Assembly: GCA_023446735.1 (NCBI GenBank)
Contig: JAEXPQ010000070.1
Coordinates: 1 to 6,252, forward strand
Direction: 5' to 3'
DNA from: Verrucomicrobiota bacterium
GTDB lineage: Bacteria; Verrucomicrobiota; Verrucomicrobiia; Opitutales; Opitutaceae
Length of the DNA stretch: 6,252 nt
This document shows positions 1 through 6,042 of this stretch, one piece after another (position 1 is the first letter of the stretch; each line of letters begins with the position of its first letter). The position numbers and the translations under genes were made by a program. Below the pieces are notes generated by a model. It had not been told where the DNA came from and made no database searches. It worked only from the letters and a program-made list of their open reading frames with translations.

Positions 1-76
1 CCGGATGTTTACTCTCACGACCGTGAGACCAAACATCCGGATGTTTTGCCTCACGACCGTGAGGGCAAACGTCCGC
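1..76. repeat. Two tandem 36-bp palindromic (hairpin) units
   Basis: Two head-to-tail units repeat with a 36-bp period; CCGGATGTTT occurs at 1-10 and again at 37-46. Each unit folds on itself. Unit 1 pairs 1-18 with 23-40 around a GACC loop (19-22), with 16 of 18 positions complementary and one 2x2 internal mismatch (11-12 against 29-30). Unit 2 pairs 38-54 with 59-75 around the same GACC loop (55-58), again with a 2x2 mismatch at the equivalent place (47-48 against 65-66). The units differ by a paired change in the inner stem (13/28 T-A becomes 49/64 C-G), while a T-A pair of unit 1 (6/35) becomes T-G (42/71). The block starts at base 1, so it may be the end of a longer array. It lies beyond the 3' end of the VIT/VWA gene and has no T-run, so a simple intrinsic terminator is unlikely. 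Its function is not known from the sequence; a REP-like element, protein-binding site or structured RNA are all possible. Confidence 0.8.
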
Positions 77-80
77 AACC

Positions 81-92
81 CGGCGCGCGCCG
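81..92. repeat. Perfect 12-bp GC palindrome
   Basis: CGGCGCGCGCCG is its own reverse complement and lies just after the tandem hairpins. In DNA this rich in G+C such a palindrome can arise by chance, and no T-run follows on either strand, so it is recorded only as structure. The rest of 77-299 shows no gene, tRNA or obvious terminator on either strand; open frames there have no start context or recognisable protein. Confidence 0.3.
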
Positions 93-299
93 AGCCGCGC
101 AGGAGCGGCGGGAGTCGGCCCGGTGCGCCCCCCCTCTGCCGGCACGGCTACGCGCGCGCCAGCCGATGGGCGCCCGACGTCGGAACGAGGTGGCGGCGCC
201 GGAATTGCTCCCTGCTGCCCCCCGGATCGATCCCGCACCTCGACGGAAACCTTGCTGGTTCGGTTCATCGCTACGCCACCCGTATTCACCATCATGAGC

Positions 300-2330
300 C
301 TACACGGTACCGCTGGCCGATCCGGCAGTGTCCGCCGTTCGGCGCCGTCTCCAGCAGTTCGCCACGAGGCAGATTGCCACTGAGCCGAGCAACAACACCG
401 TCGCCGGCTCCGGGGCCGTCGCGACTTCGCCGCCGACCGCCAAATTCGAGACGCCTTCCGGTAGCAGCGAGGGCTGCGCCACGGTACGAAGCGGATCCGC
501 CGGATTGCGCCGCACCACCTCATCGACCGCCACGAACGAGGTGTACTTCGTCAGCAGGTTGTACCGCAGGCCCAGCTGCGTGACCTCCGCCTTGCGGCCT
601 TCGTCGAGTTTGAGCTCCTGCAGGTCCGCCAGCTCCGCGATGCGCTGTCTCGCCCAGAGCCGGCCGACCAACCCGGTCGAGTGGAGCTTCGCCGCCGCGG
701 TCACGTCGACCGCCGTGCTCCAGTCGCTCTCGCCGCTGCGGCCCGCGACCCGGATCGAGCCCTTCGCCTCGCCGCGATAGCGCCCGGCCAGCACCACCGG
801 CCGGCGCGCAAACACGTCCGGCACCGGCCACGGCGCGAGCTGGTCGACCGCGAGGCCGTCGAACGCCACCTTAACGCCGGTCAGCACCGGCGACTCCACC
901 ATCTCCCGGAAACGCACCGCGCCGGCCGCCGCCTTGGCGGGATCGGTGACCACGATCGGCTCGCCGCGGCCGGCGCGCGCCAACCCCTCGAGCAGATGCC
1001 GGTTCACCGAGGAACCGATCCCGAACGCGAACAGGCTCGAGCCGCCGAGGTTCCGCCGCACGAGCTCGAAGAGCTCCGGCTCCATGTCCACGTAGCCGTC
1101 CGTCACCACGGAAATGATGCGCGCCTTCCCCTCCTCGCCGGGAAGCGCCAGCGCCCGTCCCATCGCGGCGAACAGCTCCGTGCCGCCGCCACCGCGCTGC
1201 TGGTCCATGAGCGCCAGCGCGGCGGTCACGTTTTCCGTCGTCGCCGGCAGCGACTGCGGCGCGAGCAACTGGCTGTCACCGGCGAAGAGCAGCACGTTGA
1301 AGCTGTCGACCGGGCGCAACCGCGCCGCGAGCTCGCGCAACAACACCTTGGTCGTCTCGATCGGGAAACCGTGCATCGAGCCCGACACGTCGACCACGAA
1401 GAGGAAGTCGCGCGGGGGCACGAGCGTCGCCGCCGGCCGTGCGGGCGCCTCGAGCAGCAGCAGGAAATGCCCGTCCTCGCCCTCCTTCGCCGGCGGGTCG
1501 AGCAGCAACCCGGTCTCGAGCGCCCCGCCGGCCAGCCGGTAGTGCAGGATGAAATCGCGGTTGGCCGGGAGCGGCTCGTCGGCCGCAAGCGAGACCTGCG
1601 CCTCGCCCGCGTTGCGGAAATCGATCCCCACCCGGTGGCTGGGCGACGCCAGTTCATGGAGCGGCATGCCGCTCACGACGCGGGCCGTGAGGTCGAACGC
1701 CGCCACCGCGGGCGAGCCCTCGGGCAAGTACGGGTTCGCCACCCACTTCTCCTCCGGCGTCGCCGTCGCGGCCGGCCGGTTCGAATACCGCGGGCCCACC
1801 GTCGTCGGGTACACGAACTCGTACGTGCCGTCGGTCGGCACGAGCAGCTCGGAGTAGCGCAGCTCCACCTCCACGACGTCGCCGGGCAGGATGTTGGCGA
1901 GGTTCATCTCGAACACGTTCGGCCGCTGCTGCTCAAGCAACGAGGCCGTCTTGCCCTCGCTCTTGGCCTGCTCGTAGGTGCGGCGCGCCTCGCGGCGCTC
2001 CTTCACCTGCGCGACCACGCGGCGACCGCCGAGCGTCATCGTGAGCCCATGCACCGCCGCGCGCGTCGAAGCCGGGAATATGTAGGTCGCCTCGATCGCA
2101 GTCTTGCCGCGGTTGGAGTAGGTCTGGACGACGCGGACCTCGGCGATCGGGCCGGCAATCTCGGCGGAGACGTGGGTCGATTGGAGCGGAAAATCCGCAC
2201 CGGTCTCGGCGCCGGACTTCACGGCGAAATACGGGGAGAGGCAGCGGTCGGCGGCCGGTTCGCCGAGTCCGACCACGGCGGCGCACACGGTGAGCGCCAG
2301 CGACAACAGTCTGCGAAGGAGTGAGCTCAT
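300..2330 (-). CDS. Exported VIT and VWA domain protein with PEP-CTERM sorting signal
   Basis: A 676-residue envelope or surface protein. Numbered from the ATG at 2330, residues 1-26 form a signal peptide (MSSLLRRLL followed by a Leu/Ala/Val core). A VIT (vault/inter-alpha-trypsin) domain spans about 45-180 and includes QTYSNRG and the GDVVEVELRYSE strand. A von Willebrand A domain spans about 306-480 with a complete MIDAS metal site: DVSGS (D314, S316, S318), T384 in GGGTEL and D411 in VVTDG. The segment LLTKYTSFVAVDE (about 592-604) is a hallmark of bacterial VIT-VWA proteins. The C-terminus has PEP (640-642), a hydrophobic stretch and RRRR (661-664), which is the exosortase recognition layout, followed by 12 extra residues. 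Known family behaviour suggests metal-dependent ligand binding or adhesion; the ligand is unknown. The frame is open to 2420, but the ATG at 2330 places the signal peptide at the N-terminus and avoids overlap with the divergent gene. An ATG at 2360 is an alternative. No clear ribosome site is seen. The gene is divergent from its right neighbour, and no exosortase gene is in the window. Confidence 0.9.
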   Translation of the reverse strand: MSSLLRRLLSLALTVCAAVVGLGEPAADRCLSPYFAVKSGAETGADFPLQSTHVSAEIAGPIAEVRVVQTYSNRGKTAIEATYIFPASTRAAVHGLTMTLGGRRVVAQVKERREARRTYEQAKSEGKTASLLEQQRPNVFEMNLANILPGDVVEVELRYSELLVPTDGTYEFVYPTTVGPRYSNRPAATATPEEKWVANPYLPEGSPAVAAFDLTARVVSGMPLHELASPSHRVGIDFRNAGEAQVSLAADEPLPANRDFILHYRLAGGALETGLLLDPPAKEGEDGHFLLLLEAPARPAATLVPPRDFLFVVDVSGSMHGFPIETTKVLLRELAARLRPVDSFNVLLFAGDSQLLAPQSLPATTENVTAALALMDQQRGGGGTELFAAMGRALALPGEEGKARIISVVTDGYVDMEPELFELVRRNLGGSSLFAFGIGSSVNRHLLEGLARAGRGEPIVVTDPAKAAAGAVRFREMVESPVLTGVKVAFDGLAVDQLAPWPVPDVFARRPVVLAGRYRGEAKGSIRVAGRSGESDWSTAVDVTAAAKLHSTGLVGRLWARQRIAELADLQELKLDEGRKAEVTQLGLRYNLLTKYTSFVAVDEVVRRNPADPLRTVAQPSLLPEGVSNLAVGGEVATAPEPATVLLLGSVAICLVANCWRRRRTADTAGSASGTV
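339..413 (-). other. PEP-CTERM sorting signal (encoded segment)
   Basis: Encodes residues 640-664 of the VIT/VWA protein: PEPAT, then about 16 mostly hydrophobic residues (VLLLGSVAICLVANCW), then four arginines. This Pro-Glu-Pro, transmembrane, Arg-cluster order is the established recognition tail for exosortase (EpsH-type) processing, usually linked with exopolysaccharide production. In most members the protein ends within a few residues of the Arg cluster; here 12 more, small and polar, residues follow (TADTAGSASGTV). Confidence 0.85.
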
Positions 2331-2399
2331 AGGTTGAGCGGCACCCTCGCACGCGCGCATGAAGCGACGATGAACCGACCGTGAAGAAGGGAAGAAAAC
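2331..2399. promoter_or_regulatory. Divergent intergenic region, presumed promoters for both flanking genes
   Basis: This 69-bp gap separates the start of the minus-strand VIT/VWA gene from the start of the plus-strand conserved gene, so both promoters should lie in it or extend into the coding sequences. I see no convincing -35/-10 pair. The best minus-strand candidate (TTCACG, 17 bases, TCATGC) is weak. There is no clear operator palindrome. The assignment rests on gene orientation only. Confidence 0.4.
2388..2392 (+). promoter_or_regulatory. Possible ribosome binding site deciding a GTG start
   Basis: AGGGA, inside the purine-rich run GAAGAAGGGAAGAAAAC, ends 7 bases before the GTG at 2400. 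The in-frame ATG at 2454 has only pyrimidine-rich sequence before it (CTCATCGTCCCGTTCCGCG). This favours the GTG start, although the match to the Shine-Dalgarno consensus is partial. Confidence 0.45.
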
Positions 2400-3929
2400 G
2401 TGCCCACGCCGCCGTTGCACCGGCGCGAGCTTCCCTCATCGTCCCGTTCCGCGATGCCTACCACCGCCACGTCCTCGCCCGACTCCGCCCCCTCGCCCAA
2501 GGAACTCCTGACAACCGGTCGCAAGGCGCTCACGGTCAACCTCGACCCCGCCCTCTACGGCACCTTCGCCGAGATCGGCGCCGGCCAGGAGGTAGCCCGC
2601 CATTTCTTCCAGGTCGGCGGCGCCGCCGGGACCGTGGCCAAGACCATCTCCGCCTACGACATGACGTTCAGCGACGCCATCTACGGCAAGGCGCCGCGCT
2701 ACGTCTCCCGCGAGCGTCTCCGCACGATGCTCGACCACGAGTACGACCTCCTCGCCGAGCGACTCGGCGCCGCCCGCGGCGCCACCACCCGGTTCTTCGT
2801 CTTCGCCGACACCGTCGCCGCCCGCAACTACAAGGGCACCAACGAATGCCACGGCTGGATGGGCGTGCGCTTCCAGATCAACCCCGACGAGGCCCCCAAC
2901 GACGTCGTCATCCACGTGCGCATGTGGGACAAGGAGAACGTCCTCCAGCAGCAGGCCCTCGGCATCATCGGCGTCAACCTGCTCTACGGCGCCGCCTACC
3001 TCCACGCCGACCCGCAGGCCCTCGTCGCCTCGCTGGCCGACAACCTCGGCACCGACCGCATCGAGGTCGACATGGTGCAGTTCTCCGGCCCCGCCTTCGC
3101 CCAGGTCGACAACCGCCTGCTCTCGCTGTTCCTCGTCGAGTACGGCCTGACCAACGCCGTGCTCTTCAGCCCGGCCGGCGAGGTCCTCCAGCCCTCCGAG
3201 GTCCTGCGGAAGAAATCCGTGCTGGTCGAGCGCGGCAACTTCCGCCCGGTCACCAACGTCAACCTCGACATGCTGCGCTGCGCCGGCGAGCAGTTCGCCC
3301 GCGACCCGGCCGTCGCCCGCACCGATACGATCACACTCGCCGAGCTCACCATCCACAACCTGCGCGCCTCCGGCACGCTCGACGCCGCCGCCTTCCTCGC
3401 CCGCGCCGATGTGCTCGGCGCGGTGGGCCTGCACGTGCTCGTCTCCAACTACTCGGTCTTCTTCCGCCTCACCCAGTATTTCCGCCGCTACACGCAGGAG
3501 CCGATCGGCGTCGTCCTCGGCATCAACACCCTCCTCGGCGTGCTGGACGAGAAATACTACGAGAACCTCCCGGGCGGCATCCTCGAGGCGATCGGCCGCC
3601 TCTTCCGCGAGAACGTGCGCCTCCACGTGTACCCCATGCACAAGGACGCGCTCGCGGCCTACTGCGAGCTGCCGCCGCCCGGCGCCGCCGGCGACATCTA
3701 CACCGCCGACAACCTCCAGGTGGGCGCCCAGCTGCGCCACCTCTACGCGCACCTGCTCGCCAACCGCCACATCGTCGGCGTGAGCAACTACGATCCCGTG
3801 GCGCTCGCGATCCCCTCGCGCGACATCCTCCGCCGCATCCAGTCGGGCGATCCCGGCTGGGACCTGCTCGTGCCCGCGGAGGCCGCCGCGCTTATCCGTT
3901 CGCGCCACCTGTTCGGCTGCGCGGGCTGA
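2400..3929 (+). CDS. Conserved protein of unknown function (509 aa, soluble)
   Basis: I cannot assign a function. The 509-residue product has no signal peptide, no clear membrane helix and no CXXCH, so it is probably cytoplasmic. Residues 1-34 are low-complexity (Ser, Pro, Thr); the ordered region begins near KELLTTGRKALTVNLDP (34-50). Striking motif-like stretches are GTFAEIGAGQEVARHFF (54-70), ISAYDMTFSDAIYG (83-96), YKGTNECHGWMGVRFQ (144-159), VRMWDKENVLQQQALGIIGV (173-192) and VSNYSVFFRLTQYFRRYTQE (348-367). From memory, with low certainty, similar proteins occur in many bacteria and are sometimes labelled TonB-dependent receptor; nothing here supports that, as there is no beta-barrel, signal peptide or plug domain. 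Start: GTG at 2400 has a partial ribosome site 7 bases upstream; ATG at 2454 (residue 19) is the alternative and would remove most of the low-complexity leader. Codon use is strongly C/G-ending like the neighbours. The gene is divergent from the VIT/VWA gene and overlaps the cytochrome gene tail-to-tail by 38 bp. Confidence 0.88.
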   Translation: MPTPPLHRRELPSSSRSAMPTTATSSPDSAPSPKELLTTGRKALTVNLDPALYGTFAEIGAGQEVARHFFQVGGAAGTVAKTISAYDMTFSDAIYGKAPRYVSRERLRTMLDHEYDLLAERLGAARGATTRFFVFADTVAARNYKGTNECHGWMGVRFQINPDEAPNDVVIHVRMWDKENVLQQQALGIIGVNLLYGAAYLHADPQALVASLADNLGTDRIEVDMVQFSGPAFAQVDNRLLSLFLVEYGLTNAVLFSPAGEVLQPSEVLRKKSVLVERGNFRPVTNVNLDMLRCAGEQFARDPAVARTDTITLAELTIHNLRASGTLDAAAFLARADVLGAVGLHVLVSNYSVFFRLTQYFRRYTQEPIGVVLGINTLLGVLDEKYYENLPGGILEAIGRLFRENVRLHVYPMHKDALAAYCELPPPGAAGDIYTADNLQVGAQLRHLYAHLLANRHIVGVSNYDPVALAIPSRDILRRIQSGDPGWDLLVPAEAAALIRSRHLFGCAG

Positions 3930-6042
3930 CGTCGTCCTCCGCCCCGGTCGCGGTCTCCGCCGCGTCGCGCCGCGCCGCCTTCAGCTCCGCGAGCTCGCGA
4001 CCATGCCCCTCGGCCATCTCTTTCTCCGAGAGCCGGCCCGTGAGCCAGGAGAGGTTCATCGGATAGACGTCGGGATTGAAGATCACGAAATAGAAGTGCC
4101 ACACGACGATCGCGAGCGTCGCCAGCACCGCCTCGTAGAAGTGCACGGTGCGGGCCACATCGTACGCGTGCTTCGTGAGCAGCCCGATGAACGTGTTCTC
4201 GAACCACAGCACCGCGCCCGTGAGCCCCATGATGGCCGAGCCCCAGAGCAGCGCCCAATACTCGATCTTCTCGTGGTAGCTAAAGCGCCCGAGCTGCGGC
4301 TTCTCCCTTGAGAGCCCGAGATTGAAGCGTAGCACTGCGGCCATGTCGCGCAGGTCGTCGCCCCGCGGCAGCAGGTCCCGGAACAGCCGACGCCCGCGCG
4401 GCGTCGCGAGCAGGTAGAGCCCGTGCCACAGCCCGGCCGCGACCAGAGCCACCCCGGCCGCCCGGTGCAGCAGCCCGCGCCAGGCGAAGATCTGGTCGCT
4501 CCAGCCGCGGATCGCAACGACCCACCACGCCTCCGGATAGCGCAACATGAAGCCGGTCACCACCAGCGTCGCGAAGCTCACCACCAGCGCTCCGTGCTGG
4601 AGCCGCTCGTTGACGGTCATCCGCAGATGCAGCCGGTGCGGTAGCACCGGCTCCGCCACCTCGCCCTTCTGCACCGCGATCTTGGTGCGGACCTTCTTCA
4701 CGAAATCCAGCAGGTTGTGCCCCGCCATGCCGCCCACGAGGACCACGATCAGCCACACGTAGACCGTCGCCACCCAATAGACCAGCGGATCGGCCGGCGA
4801 CCGCTCGTCGACATGCACCGCGCCCACCGCGAAGCGGTCGTTGGCGCCCGGGTGGCACTGGCCGCACGTCCGCACAAGGTTGCCCTTGGCCACGGTCGAC
4901 ATCGGATCGTGCGAGGGGCGGATCGCATGCGCCCCATGGCAGCTCGCGCAGTTGACCGCCTCGGTCGAGCCGCCCCGCGTGGCCAGGCCGTGATAGCTGT
5001 CGGCGAACGTCCGGAACCGGTCCGCGGCCAGGCCGTAACGCTGATTCAACTTCACCGACGCGTGGCACGAGCCGCAGACCAGCTGCGAGACGTTGCGCGC
5101 GGCCACCGACGCCCGCGGGTCGGTGTGGACGAGGATGCGGTGCTCGCCGTGGCAATCGGTGCAGACGGGCGAGTCCGTGCTGCCCTTGGCCAAGGCCGCC
5201 GCGTGCACGCTGGCGCCGTAGTCGCGCGCCGCCTGCGGGTGGCAGCGGGCGCAGGTCTCGGCGACATGCTGCGGGTTCGTCCGCGAGTCGGCGACGAAGG
5301 CGCGGTTCATCTCGTGGCTGCCGTGGCAGTCCACGCAGTTCGCCGCCGCGGCGTTGCCGCGCGTGAGCGCCGCGCCGTGCACGCTCTGGCCATAGCCCTC
5401 GATGAAGTGCGCGCCCAGGGCCGAACGCGCGACCACCCGCGGGTCCGAAAGGTGGCAGGATAGGCACAACTGCGACTGCGCGAGCTTCGCGGCCACGGCA
5501 TCCCCGCCGGCGCGGCCGCCGCCCGTGTGGCAGGAAAGGCACGAAGGCGCCTCCGCCCGCCCCGCCGCAAGCGAGCGCCCATGCGCCGACAGGCCGAAGG
5601 GGCGGGCCGCCTCCTCGTGGCAGCGGCCGCAGGCGACCGCCCCGGCCGCCCCGGTCAGCGCGCGCTTCGCCGGCGCGATCTCGTGCGACCCGTGGCAGGC
5701 CGCGCAGGCCGTCGGCCCCGGTGTCGACGCCGGGGCGACCGCGAACTCCGGGTGGAAGGCGTGTTTCTTCTCCAGGTTTTCATGACAGCTCCGGCAATCG
5801 ACACGCCCCGGGGCCACCTCTCCGGCGGCGCGGGTCGCCGGCGCCCCCTCCTCGTGGCAATCCGCGCAGGCCAGGGCCGAGTGCACCGAGGCGTCGAGCC
5901 GCCCCTGCACCTCCGCCGGTTCGCCGCCGGCGGCGACCGCGGCGGAAACGCCCCACCACAGCGCTCCCCGCAGCCACGCGCCGGTCCGCTCCCGAAGGGG
6001 ACGCGATGAAACTGGTGGCGTGGGGGTAGAGGCGGGACGCAT
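3892..6042 (-). CDS. Dodecahaem cytochrome c fused to cytochrome b-type membrane domain (quinol oxidoreductase-like)
   Basis: From the ATG at 6042 the product is 716 residues. Residues 1-43 look like a signal peptide (Arg-rich n-region, core LWWGVSAAVAAG). The periplasmic domain carries twelve CXXCH c-haem motifs, at 59, 83, 113, 138, 168, 193, 236, 264, 294, 323, 365 and 393. At least as many other histidines (in SVHG, SYHG, GSHE and GEHR contexts) are available as distal ligands. Five membrane helices follow, at about 422-447, 481-500, 524-546, 595-614 and 635-655, with Arg/Lys-rich loops placing the N-terminus outside and the charged C-terminal tail inside. Helix 3 has H526 and H540; helix 5 has H634 and H649; H442 and H483 are further candidates. 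This 14-15 residue spacing is typical of b-haem ligands in the cytochrome b561/FdnI/HydC group. Known parallel: Geobacter CbcL, a multihaem c domain fused to a HydC-like b domain that oxidises menaquinol for metal reduction. The inferred role is quinol oxidation with electron export to the periplasm; the acceptor is unknown. The frame is open to 6189, but only the 6042 start puts the signal peptide near the N-terminus; no ribosome site is visible. Confidence 0.9.
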   Translation of the reverse strand: MRPASTPTPPVSSRPLRERTGAWLRGALWWGVSAAVAAGGEPAEVQGRLDASVHSALACADCHEEGAPATRAAGEVAPGRVDCRSCHENLEKKHAFHPEFAVAPASTPGPTACAACHGSHEIAPAKRALTGAAGAVACGRCHEEAARPFGLSAHGRSLAAGRAEAPSCLSCHTGGGRAGGDAVAAKLAQSQLCLSCHLSDPRVVARSALGAHFIEGYGQSVHGAALTRGNAAAANCVDCHGSHEMNRAFVADSRTNPQHVAETCARCHPQAARDYGASVHAAALAKGSTDSPVCTDCHGEHRILVHTDPRASVAARNVSQLVCGSCHASVKLNQRYGLAADRFRTFADSYHGLATRGGSTEAVNCASCHGAHAIRPSHDPMSTVAKGNLVRTCGQCHPGANDRFAVGAVHVDERSPADPLVYWVATVYVWLIVVLVGGMAGHNLLDFVKKVRTKIAVQKGEVAEPVLPHRLHLRMTVNERLQHGALVVSFATLVVTGFMLRYPEAWWVVAIRGWSDQIFAWRGLLHRAAGVALVAAGLWHGLYLLATPRGRRLFRDLLPRGDDLRDMAAVLRFNLGLSREKPQLGRFSYHEKIEYWALLWGSAIMGLTGAVLWFENTFIGLLTKHAYDVARTVHFYEAVLATLAIVVWHFYFVIFNPDVYPMNLSWLTGRLSEKEMAEGHGRELAELKAARRDAAETATGAEDDVSPRSRTGGANG
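4078..4779 (-). other. Cytochrome b-like membrane domain (encoded segment)
   Basis: Encodes residues 422-655 of the cytochrome. There are five hydrophobic helices with histidines at helix ends: GHNLLDF in helix 1, LQHG at the start of helix 2, LLHRAAG and LWHGLYLL in helix 3, and VHFYEA and VWHFYF in helix 5. The long positive loop between helices 3 and 4 (RGRRLFRDLLPRG) should face the cytoplasm. The resemblance to formate dehydrogenase/hydrogenase cytochrome b subunits is by helix and His layout; no alignment could be run. Confidence 0.75.
4852..5868 (-). other. Twelve-haem c-type domain (encoded segment)
   Basis: Encodes residues 59-397 of the cytochrome, from the first to the last CXXCH. 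The haem sites fall in pairs. The last four pairs share a recognisable pattern: an aromatic/Gly then S-(V/A/Y)-H-(G/A), about 13-17 residues to a CXXCH often followed by G-x-H, then 20-25 residues to the second CXXCH. These modules are at residues about 149-197 (nt 5452-5598), 217-268 (5239-5394), 275-327 (5062-5220) and 346-397 (4852-5007). The two N-terminal pairs (59-87 and 113-142) are more divergent. Confidence 0.85.

Noticed and set aside
7..70. CRISPR-like look: two 28-bp palindromic elements, each beginning GTTT and ending AAAC (7-34 and 43-70).
   Set aside because: Only 8 bp (ATCCGGAT) separate them, the elements differ at several positions, and no spacer-sized unique sequence or cas gene is present. 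Tandem hairpins explain them better.
5..583. Plus-strand frames over the left edge (5-583, 46-297, 123-383).
   Set aside because: Arg/Pro/Ala-rich translations with no start context, crossing the hairpin block and the end of the VIT/VWA gene antisense.
681..2324. Long plus-strand open frame (547 codons) opposite the VIT/VWA gene.
   Set aside because: Arg/His/Glu-rich low-complexity translation with no domain; a shadow of the G+C-rich VIT/VWA gene, whose domains and MIDAS residues are clear.
2376..2384. CGACCGTGA in the divergent gap also occurs in both hairpin loops (18-26 and 54-62), suggesting a shared binding site.
   Set aside because: A 9-base match in a window of this size is expected by chance, and the copy in the gap lacks the inverted partner arm.
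2436..3908. Long minus-strand open frame (490 codons) opposite the unknown-function gene.
   Set aside because: Dominated by Val, Glu, Gly and Ala runs with no motif; the antisense shadow of strongly C/G-ending codons. The plus strand gives a balanced, globular composition.
2381..4066. Plus-strand 561-codon frame overlapping the unknown-function gene in another phase.
   Set aside because: Almost entirely Arg, Pro, Ala and His; an out-of-frame artefact of high G+C.
4280..5542. Minus-strand 420-codon frame within the cytochrome gene.
   Set aside because: Out-of-phase translation, Arg/Gly/Ala-rich; the overlapping frame has twelve CXXCH motifs and membrane helices.
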